Source of the DNA: Frankiaceae bacterium
GTDB taxonomy: Bacteria > Actinomycetota > Actinomycetes > JAFAQI01
NCBI GenBank assembly: GCA_030840615.1
Contig: JAVEEE010000100.1
Location: 1-6,862, forward strand
Length of the DNA stretch: 6,862 nucleotides
Reading direction: 5' to 3'
Shown here: in pieces, positions 1 through 4,869 of the stretch
Layout of the letters: every line of letters begins with the position of its first letter
Position numbering within the stretch: the first letter of the stretch is position 1
Translations under genes and position numbers: made by a program
The notes under the pieces: model-generated
The model's input: only the letters and a program-made list of their open reading frames with translations
Told to the model about the DNA's origin: nothing
Database searches by the model: none

Positions 1-431
1 GCTGCGTGGCCGGCGAACAGTGGACGGCCTTCACTGGTGGCCGCGGTGGTCGCTTCTCGGGCCAACGACGCGGCTTCGGCCATGTCGTCGGAGTCGACGA
101 CATCGCTGCCGAGCAGCCGGCGTAGTGCTGCGTCAGCCGCCGCGAACCTGGCCGTCAGCACCGCCTCCGGCGACGAGGTCTCCCACGCCGAGGGGATCGC
201 CTTGCGCACCAGCGCGGGGGAGAAGTTGTAGAACGTCGCGATGACGACCTCGGCCGGTACGACGCCGAGCGGAGCCGAGCGGCTGGCGAAGTAGCCCCTC
301 CTGCCACCCTTCACCCCGGCGGCGACGTAGTGCTCGCCGGCCTCGGGAACGAAGTAGATATGGGTGTGGATCGGCTCGAGCATCTTGTGTGCCGTCCGCG
401 CGATCGGAACGGCAGCAACGCCATCGGTCAT
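1..431 (-). CDS. SCO6745-family protein, N-terminal part (3' end outside window)
   Basis: An open frame runs from ATG at 431 on the minus strand to the left edge without a stop, giving 143 residues of an incomplete protein. The N-terminal pattern is a start near ARTAHKMLEPIHTHIYFVPE, then a GYFASRSAPLG segment, then a motif like TFYNFSPALVRKAIPSAW, then an alanine-rich helical stretch. I recognise this from the actinobacterial SCO6745 family, thought to contain a winged-helix-like fold (HTH_67/SalK-like); its biochemical role is not established. No signal peptide or membrane segment is seen. The gene lies 23 bases after the zur stop on the same strand, so it could be the third gene of the zinc operon. 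A TATCGT hexamer six bases before the ATG suggests it may also have its own leaderless promoter. The family call is from memory of the conserved pattern; the link to zinc is only positional. Confidence 0.75.
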   Translation of the reverse strand, partial: MTDGVAAVPIARTAHKMLEPIHTHIYFVPEAGEHYVAAGVKGGRRGYFASRSAPLGVVPAEVVIATFYNFSPALVRKAIPSAWETSSPEAVLTARFAAADAALRRLLGSDVVDSDDMAEAASLAREATTAATSEGRPLFAGHA

Positions 432-437
432 GGGCGG

Positions 438-443
438 ACGATA
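438..443 (-). promoter_or_regulatory. Putative -10 element of a leaderless promoter, SCO6745-family gene
   Basis: TATCGT (TAnnnT type) on the minus strand ends six bases before the ATG at 431, placing a transcription start at or next to the A of the start codon. No Shine-Dalgarno sequence lies between. The short zur-to-gene gap holds little else. No convincing -35 box is seen. It could allow expression independent of the ZIP-zur promoter. Confidence 0.4.
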
Positions 444-454
444 CGACGGCGTGG

Positions 455-832
455 CTACGCGTCCGCGCAGCGGCTGCACAGACCGATGATCTCGAGGGTG
501 TGGGCGTCGATGACGTAGCGATGCGTCGCAGCAAGGTCGGCGACCCACTTCTCGACCGCGGGCGCTTCGACTTCGACGGCTGCCCCGCACTGGCGACAGA
601 CGAGGTGGTGGTGGTGCTGATCAGACCCGCAGCGCCGATAGGTCGCTTCGCCGCCGTCGGTTCGCCGGGCATCGAGTTGCCCGTCGTCGGTGAGGGCCTG
701 CAGGGCGCGGTAGACACTGGTGAGGCCGACGGACTCACCGCTGCGGCGTAGTCGCGCGTGGATGTCCTGCGCCGACACGAAGGCCCTGTCGTTGGTCAGC
801 TGCGCGAGTACGGCGCGCTGCGCGCGGGTCAC
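455..832 (-). CDS. zur: Zinc uptake regulator Zur (Fur family, FurB-like)
   Basis: This 125-residue cytoplasmic protein is a Fur-family repressor that binds DNA when zinc-loaded and shuts off zinc uptake genes. The winged-helix part covers about residues 1-65, with recognition helix VGLTSVYRALQAL (35-47). The metal and dimerisation part follows: TYRRCGSDQHHHHLVCRQCG (64-83), then AHTLEIIGLCSRC (110-122). Compared from memory with M. tuberculosis Zur, Cys79, Cys82, Cys119 and Cys122 match the structural zinc site. Asp54, Cys68, the His73-76 cluster, Glu94 and His111 match the regulatory ligands. Length is normal, with a slightly short N-terminus. The start is GTG at 832, whose last two bases are part of the ZIP stop codon (GTGA overlap), so translation is probably coupled. 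It should repress its own operon through the palindrome at 1576-1592. Zur specificity, rather than Fur or PerR, is well supported by the HHHH-LVC motif and the neighbouring transporter. Confidence 0.93.
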   Translation of the reverse strand: MTRAQRAVLAQLTNDRAFVSAQDIHARLRRSGESVGLTSVYRALQALTDDGQLDARRTDGGEATYRRCGSDQHHHHLVCRQCGAAVEVEAPAVEKWVADLAATHRYVIDAHTLEIIGLCSRCADA

Positions 833-1554
833 GGCAGCGCCGCCGTCACGCCATACATCAGTCCGACTCCGGTGACGGTCAGCGCGAGAGTCGCGAGCGA
901 CGGATGGTCAGCGTGCGCCTCGGGCAGGATGTCGCTGGCGCCGATGTAGAGCAGGAAACCGGCGAACGCTCCGAGATAGAGGAGCAGTCCGCGGTCGGGC
1001 ACGTGGAAGAGCAGCGTCAGCGCTGCGCCGGCGAGCGGTGTGATGCAGTCCAGGGCGAGCAGCAGGGCTGCGCGTCGTTGCGGGTTTCCGTGGGTCAGCA
1101 TCAACGAGACCGTGTTGAGTCCATCGGCGAAGTCATGGCCGACGACGGCGATGGCCACGGCATAGCCGACGGTGTGGTCCACCTGGAAGGCCAGGCCGAT
1201 CGCGATCCCGTCGGTGAGGCTGTGGCCGCAGAGCGCCAGTGCCGATGCCAGGCCGACGGTGGGGTGCTGGTGTCCGGCGTACTCGTGCTCGTGGGCGTTG
1301 TGGACCAGCAGCCACTTCTCGACGGCGTGGAAGCCGAGGAAGCCCGCGGCCATCGCGATCATCACGGTACGGAAGTCGAGACCGGTCGAGGCGCTCAGAT
1401 CGGCGATCTCGGGCAGCACGTCGAATGCGACGACTCCGACGATGACGCCCGCGGTGAAGCCGAGGATCAGGTGCAGATGGTCGCGGTGGCGCAGGGCGAA
1501 CAGGCCGCCCAACGCGGTCGAGAGCACGGTGGACAGGGCGACGAGGACGGCCAT
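829..1554 (-). CDS. ZIP-family metal (zinc) transporter
   Basis: This 241-residue inner-membrane protein has about eight predicted hydrophobic helices (roughly 1-20, 30-48, 63-85, 99-121, 132-155, 163-184, 189-210, 221-240). The ZIP signature metal-site motifs are present: HSLTDGIAIG (111-120) in helix 4 and HDFADG (140-145) in helix 5, the latter corresponding to the usual HExxxG with Asp for Glu. A further acidic/His motif, DILPEAHADH (208-217), lies near helix 7. The loop between helices 3 and 4 is histidine-rich (about 85-97), typical of ZIP proteins and a likely metal-sensing or metal-collecting loop. The family imports divalent metal into the cytoplasm. Zinc as substrate is inferred from the overlapping zur gene and the upstream Zur box. 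Start ATG 1554 gives an N-terminus that begins directly with the first helix; there is no Shine-Dalgarno, consistent with a leaderless message. Zinc over iron or manganese is likely but not shown by sequence alone. Confidence 0.92.
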   Translation of the reverse strand: MAVLVALSTVLSTALGGLFALRHRDHLHLILGFTAGVIVGVVAFDVLPEIADLSASTGLDFRTVMIAMAAGFLGFHAVEKWLLVHNAHEHEYAGHQHPTVGLASALALCGHSLTDGIAIGLAFQVDHTVGYAVAIAVVGHDFADGLNTVSLMLTHGNPQRRAALLLALDCITPLAGAALTLLFHVPDRGLLLYLGAFAGFLLYIGASDILPEAHADHPSLATLALTVTGVGLMYGVTAALP

Positions 1555-1561
1555 GCCGGCC

Positions 1562-1592
1562 AGCCTATGCCGAGAATGAAAACCATTGTCAT
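1562..1592 (-). promoter_or_regulatory. Putative ZIP-zur promoter overlapping the Zur box
   Basis: On the minus strand, TAGGCT (1567-1562) is a TAnnnT -10 candidate ending seven bases before the ZIP ATG at 1554. ATGACA (1592-1587) is a five-of-six match to the TTGACA -35 box with a 19-base spacer, one or two longer than ideal. The -35 candidate and spacer lie inside the palindrome at 1576-1592, so bound Zur would block RNA polymerase. Transcription would start at about 1554-1555, making the mRNA leaderless. Confidence 0.45.
1576..1592. promoter_or_regulatory. Zur-binding palindrome (Zur box)
   Basis: The 17-bp sequence ATGAAAACCATTGTCAT is an imperfect inverted repeat: six of eight base pairs match around the central C at 1584. 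Its core TGAAAACCATTGTCA matches the actinobacterial Zur consensus type TGAAAATnATTTTCA at 12 of the 14 specified positions, and it is an AT-rich island in very GC-rich DNA. It lies 21 bases upstream of the ZIP start, in front of the operon that encodes Zur itself, which is where an autoregulatory operator is expected. It also lies 41 bases before the divergent MEDS-STAS start. Confidence 0.8.
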
Positions 1593-1621
1593 CTTGCCGC
1601 CGGCGGCCCAGCTGCCCCGCG

Positions 1622-1627
1622 TACCCT
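1622..1627 (+). promoter_or_regulatory. Putative -10 element of a leaderless promoter, MEDS-STAS gene
   Basis: TACCCT (TAnnnT type) ends six bases before the in-frame GTG at 1634, with no Shine-Dalgarno between. This spacing supports GTG 1634 as both transcription and translation start. A TTGCCG at 1594-1599 is a poor -35 candidate because the spacer would be 22 bases. Confidence 0.35.
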
Positions 1628-1633
1628 GTCCGC

Positions 1634-2494
1634 GTGCGTGCGAGCGGCGTCGTGCAGGACGTCGGAGGCCTGGGGACCAGCGATCATGTGTGCTGGGCCT
1701 ACGAGGACGCGCGCGACTTCTCCCGGCCTGCGCTGAGGTGGCTGGCGGACGGGGTTGCGCTCGGTCAGCGGCTGATCTACGTCAGCGGGCGGTCGCGCGA
1801 GCGGATGCGCCGCGATGTGGCCCCGCTCCCTGACGTGGCCGACCTGCTCAAACGGGGCACTCTCCAACTCGTGTGCCTCGAGGACGTCTACGACCTGAGC
1901 GCTCCCATGGTGCCCGAGGAGCAGCTGGCTACCTACGCCGCGGCCACCGATCACGCGCTCGCTGACGGCTACACGGGCCTGCGGGTGCTGGCCGAGGTGA
2001 CCGACCTCGTGGCGGACCCGGCCCGACGTCCTGCGCACCTGCGGTGGGAGCACCTGGCCGACGAGTTCATGGCTGCAAAGCCGCTGGCGGCGATGTGTGC
2101 CTACCGGCGCGAAGCGCTGGGGGACGAGGTGATCGGTGACCTCGCCGCTGTCCATCCCCTCGTCCATGCCGCCGCGGCCAGCACGCCGTTCCGGCTGTAC
2201 TTCGAGGCCGGGCGGATGGTGCTGAGCGGCAGCGTCGATGCGTTCAGCAGCGACCTGCTGGCTCGGCTGCTCGCGGCCAGCCACGTGCAGTCTCGTGAGG
2301 TCGTCCTCGACGTGGGTGGGTTGGACTTCATCGATGCGCGCGGCGTGGCCACACTGGCCGACTGGGGCGGCCGCCTGCGTGCCGGCAAGGGCGGGCTGCG
2401 GCTCGTGGGGGCGTCCCCGCTGCTGCGCCGGATCTGGTCGGTGTTGCGGTTGGACAACGTTGCGGGCATCTCGCTGAGCGCCGAACCGGCATGA
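1634..2494 (+). CDS. MEDS-STAS protein, anti-sigma factor antagonist type
   Basis: This is a 286-residue soluble protein. Residues about 12-180 form a MEDS sensory domain (the type found in DcmR), with the opening motif SDHVCWAYED (16-25), then GYTGLRVLAEVTDLV (112-126) and RWEHLADEFMAAKPLAAMCAY (137-157). Residues about 185-282 form a STAS domain, as in SpoIIAA/RsbV, including REVVLDVGGLDFIDARGVATL (221-241) and a GLRLVGASPLLRRIW helix region. STAS proteins bind the anti-sigma kinase and so free a sigma factor. The usual phosphorylated Ser/Thr in D-S/T-S/T-G is absent: here it is D234-A-R-G237. The frame is open upstream to a TTG at 1586, but that codon sits inside the Zur box, so I chose GTG 1634, six bases after a TACCCT hexamer. 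GTG 1652 is an alternative. The stop overlaps the next start (ATGA, 2491-2494), so the two products are probably made together. The MEDS ligand is unknown. Confidence 0.85.
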   Translation: MRASGVVQDVGGLGTSDHVCWAYEDARDFSRPALRWLADGVALGQRLIYVSGRSRERMRRDVAPLPDVADLLKRGTLQLVCLEDVYDLSAPMVPEEQLATYAAATDHALADGYTGLRVLAEVTDLVADPARRPAHLRWEHLADEFMAAKPLAAMCAYRREALGDEVIGDLAAVHPLVHAAAASTPFRLYFEAGRMVLSGSVDAFSSDLLARLLAASHVQSREVVLDVGGLDFIDARGVATLADWGGRLRAGKGGLRLVGASPLLRRIWSVLRLDNVAGISLSAEPA

Positions 2495-3450
2495 CCTCCC
2501 TGGCCACCGACGCCGGCGCCGGCGCCGAGGAGGCGTTTCGGCACGAGGCGTTCCTCTACCGCGATCTCGACGAGTTCGCCGCGGGTACGACGGCCTTCGT
2601 CCGCGAAGGGCTGGAGGCCGACGAGTCCGTCCTGGTGGCGCTGCCGCCTGCGGGCCTGCACCGGCTGAAAGACGAGCTCGACGCCGACGCCGACTACGTC
2701 GGATTCCTCGACATGCATGAGCTCGGGGCGAACCCGGCTCGCATCATCCCGGCCTGGTTGAGCTTCACCCAGGAGCAGGTGGCGAGCGGCCGGGGGTTCC
2801 GCGGCATCGGCGAACCGCTCTGGGTGGGCCGGCCGGAGTCGGAGCTGGCGGAGTGCCACCTGCACGAGCGGCTGCTCAACGCTGCGTTCGACGGCGGTCC
2901 GGCCTGGCGTCTGCTCTGTCCGTACGACACGGGACAGCTGCCGCCGTCCGAAGTTGCGGGAGCGCTGCTGAGCCACCCGGTCTGGTCCGGCGTCGGAACC
3001 CAGGCCGCGAGCCCCGGCTACGAAAGCCATCACGGCGCCCAGGCGGCGTTCGCACAGCCGCTGCCGGCGCCGCCCACCGGCGCCGTCGACCGCGCCTTCG
3101 GCGTCGGCGACCTCGTGGAGATCCGCGAGGAGGTGGCGCGCTTCGCCCGCAGTCATGGTGTGGCCGAGCCGCGGGTGGAGGAGCTGGTGCTCGCCGCGAG
3201 CGAGCTGGCGACCAACAGCGTGCGTTACGGCGGCGGCCGCGGCCTGCTCGAGCGCTGGCGCGAGCCGGAGGCCATCGTGGTCAGCTTCAGCGACCGCGGT
3301 CGCATCACCGACATGCTCGCCGGCCGCCGGCACCCGTCGCTCGCGCGCGAAGGTGGCCGGGGGCTCTTCCTCGTCAACCAGCTGTGCGACTTCGTCCAGG
3401 TGCGGTCGTCCCGGGAGGGCACCGTCGTACGAGTGACGACGCGGCTTTGA
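2491..3450 (+). CDS. MEDS-HATPase protein, RsbA-type anti-sigma factor/serine kinase
   Basis: This is a 319-residue soluble protein. Residues about 15-185 are a MEDS domain of the RsbA type: FRHEAFLYRDLDEFAAGT (16-33), ARIIPAWLSF (83-92), RGIGEPLWVGR (104-114), ECHLHERLLN (121-130) and WRLLCPYDT (139-147). Residues about 205-317 are a GHKL ATPase domain like RsbW: N-box ELATN (238-242), G1-like box D268-R-G270-R-I272, and G2 box GGRGLFLVNQL (288-298). Such proteins bind a sigma factor or a STAS partner and can phosphorylate the latter with ATP. There is no transmembrane or HisKA domain, so it should not be called a classical sensor histidine kinase. The start ATG overlaps the stop of the MEDS-STAS gene; no good Shine-Dalgarno is present, so translational coupling is likely. 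The obvious partner is the STAS protein just upstream. No sigma factor gene lies in the window, so the controlled sigma factor is unknown. Confidence 0.87.
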   Translation: MTSLATDAGAGAEEAFRHEAFLYRDLDEFAAGTTAFVREGLEADESVLVALPPAGLHRLKDELDADADYVGFLDMHELGANPARIIPAWLSFTQEQVASGRGFRGIGEPLWVGRPESELAECHLHERLLNAAFDGGPAWRLLCPYDTGQLPPSEVAGALLSHPVWSGVGTQAASPGYESHHGAQAAFAQPLPAPPTGAVDRAFGVGDLVEIREEVARFARSHGVAEPRVEELVLAASELATNSVRYGGGRGLLERWREPEAIVVSFSDRGRITDMLAGRRHPSLAREGGRGLFLVNQLCDFVQVRSSREGTVVRVTTRL

Positions 3451-3458
3451 ATGCTGGG

Positions 3459-3464
3459 TAGAGT
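3459..3464 (+). promoter_or_regulatory. Putative -10 element of a leaderless promoter, WS/DGAT gene
   Basis: TAGAGT (TAnnnT type) ends six bases before ATG 3471 in the 20-base gap after the MEDS-HATPase gene. This predicts transcription starting at the A of the start codon. No clear -35 box is seen in the upstream coding end. It suggests the acyltransferase can be transcribed separately from the MEDS pair. Confidence 0.4.
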
Positions 3465-3470
3465 TTTCTG

Positions 3471-4847
3471 ATGCCACTCATGGCGCCGACCGACTCGATG
3501 TTCCTCATCCCTGAGTCACGCGAGCAGCCGATGCACGTCGGTTCGCTGCAGCTCTTCGAGCTCCCCGAAGGAGCCGACCGCTCGCTCATTCGCGAGACCT
3601 ACGAGGCGCAGCTCACCGCGACCGACATCGCGCCGCTGTTCCGACGCCGGCCCTACCGCTCACTGGCGACGCTGGGGCAGTGGGCCTGGGCCGACGACGA
3701 CGATGTGGACCTCGAACACCACGTGCGCCACTCCGCGTTGCCGGAGCCCGGTCGCGTTCGGGAGCTGCTCGCGCTGACATCGCGGTTGCATGGCTCATTG
3801 CTCGACCGGCAGCGGCCGCTGTGGGAGATGCATGTCATCGAAGGGCTCGAGCGCAACCGGTTCGCGGTCTACACCAAGCTGCACCACGCGGTGATGGACG
3901 GCGTGTCCGGCCTGCGGTTGCTGCAGCGGACGCTGAGCACGTCGCCCGAGGACCGCACGGCCACCGGGTTCTGGTCGCCTCGTGAACGTCGCAACGGCTC
4001 GTCCGGTGGCGGGAGAGGTGGACTGCTGTCGCTGCCGACCGCGGCGGCGCGCGGTGTCACCGACCTCGTCAAGCTGACGCCGACCGTCGTACGCATGGCG
4101 CAGCAGGCCCTGCGCGAGCAGGCGACGGTGCTGCCGATGCAGGCACCCAAGAGCATGCTCAACGTCTCGATCACCGGTGCTCGTCGTTTCGCCGCGCAGT
4201 CATGGTCCTTCGACCAGATCCGCGCAGTCGGCAAGGCTTCCGGCACCAGCGTCAACGACGTGGTGCTCGCGATGTGCTCGGGCGCGCTGCGGGCCTACCT
4301 GCTCGAGCTCGGCGTGCTGCCCGATGCGCCATTGATCGCCATGACACCGGTGTCGTTGCGGCGCGAGGACAGCGGTGAAGACTCGGGCAACTCGGTCGGC
4401 ACGATCCTGTGCAATCTCGCGACGGACCTGGCCGATCCTGCCGACCGGCTCGCGGCGATCAACGCGTCGATGCGCACCGGCAAGGAGCTGTTCGCCGGTC
4501 TCAGTCAGGTGCAGGCCAGCGCGATCAGCGCGGCCATGATGGCGCCGTTGATGCTCTCGATGGTCCCCGGCGGGGTAGCGCAGCTCGTCGCGCCGCCGTT
4601 CAACCTCGTCATCTCCAACGTGCCGGGCCCGACGCAGCCGCTGTACTGGAACGGCGCCCGACTGGCCGGTGTCTACCCGCTGTCGATCCCGACCGCCGGC
4701 CAGGCGCTCAACATCACTGTCACGAGCTACGCCGGCAGCATGGAGTTCGGCCTCACCGGTTGCCGGCGCAGTGTGCCGCACCTGCAGCGGTTGCTCACGC
4801 ATCTCGACGACGCGCTTGCCGAGCTGGTCAAGGTCACCGGCGCCTGA
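3471..4847 (+). CDS. Wax ester synthase/diacylglycerol acyltransferase (WS/DGAT)
   Basis: This 458-residue acyltransferase transfers an acyl group from acyl-CoA to a long-chain alcohol (wax ester) or diacylglycerol (triacylglycerol), making storage lipid at the cytoplasmic membrane. The N-terminal catalytic domain has the family start MAPTDSMFL (4-12), the PLW motif (116-118), and the active-site HHAVMDG (138-144, HHxxxDG). The conserved VNDVVLAMCSGALR segment (261-274) and the C-terminal DUF1298 half with ISNVPGP (381-387) follow. Length matches the usual 450-480 residues, and all key motifs are intact, so it should be active. ATG 3471 is chosen because TAGAGT ends six bases upstream. The in-frame ATG at 3480 is an alternative that would begin MAPTDSMFL, which also resembles family N-termini. 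Substrate preference (wax ester or triacylglycerol) cannot be read from sequence. Actinomycetes usually carry several paralogues, so this one may be condition-specific. Confidence 0.93.
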   Translation: MPLMAPTDSMFLIPESREQPMHVGSLQLFELPEGADRSLIRETYEAQLTATDIAPLFRRRPYRSLATLGQWAWADDDDVDLEHHVRHSALPEPGRVRELLALTSRLHGSLLDRQRPLWEMHVIEGLERNRFAVYTKLHHAVMDGVSGLRLLQRTLSTSPEDRTATGFWSPRERRNGSSGGGRGGLLSLPTAAARGVTDLVKLTPTVVRMAQQALREQATVLPMQAPKSMLNVSITGARRFAAQSWSFDQIRAVGKASGTSVNDVVLAMCSGALRAYLLELGVLPDAPLIAMTPVSLRREDSGEDSGNSVGTILCNLATDLADPADRLAAINASMRTGKELFAGLSQVQASAISAAMMAPLMLSMVPGGVAQLVAPPFNLVISNVPGPTQPLYWNGARLAGVYPLSIPTAGQALNITVTSYAGSMEFGLTGCRRSVPHLQRLLTHLDDALAELVKVTGA

Positions 4848-4850
4848 CCC

Positions 4851-4857
4851 GGGAGGA
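4851..4857 (+). promoter_or_regulatory. Shine-Dalgarno sequence before the secreted nucleosidase-like gene
   Basis: GGGAGGA is the clearest ribosome-binding site at a gene start in this window. It lies 3 bases after the WS/DGAT stop and 12 bases before GTG 4870, a somewhat long spacing. It favours GTG 4870 over GTG 4888 or ATG 4894, which are farther away. A Shine-Dalgarno start without a TAnnnT box fits co-transcription with the WS/DGAT gene. Confidence 0.6.
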
Positions 4858-4869
4858 TTTCTCCGGCCC

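Noticed and set aside
1586..1633. Upstream TTG 1586 as start of the MEDS-STAS gene
   Set aside because: It lies within the Zur palindrome, adds 16 residues not resembling MEDS N-termini, and has no ribosome-binding site; GTG 1634 fits the TACCCT spacing better.
904..1833. Long plus-strand open frame opposite the ZIP gene and running into the MEDS-STAS gene
   Set aside because: It is antisense to a protein with clear ZIP motifs, has a composition typical of GC-rich shadow frames, and shows no recognisable domain.
2513..2528. GCCGGC repeats near the start of the MEDS-HATPase gene
   Set aside because: A short low-complexity Ala-Gly coding stretch in a non-conserved linker; no sign of a functional repeat.
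2101..3477. 458-codon minus-strand open frame opposite the MEDS pair
   Set aside because: Long antisense frames are expected in high-GC coding DNA; the translation is Arg/Ala/Gly-rich without domain motifs, while the plus strand encodes two clear MEDS proteins.
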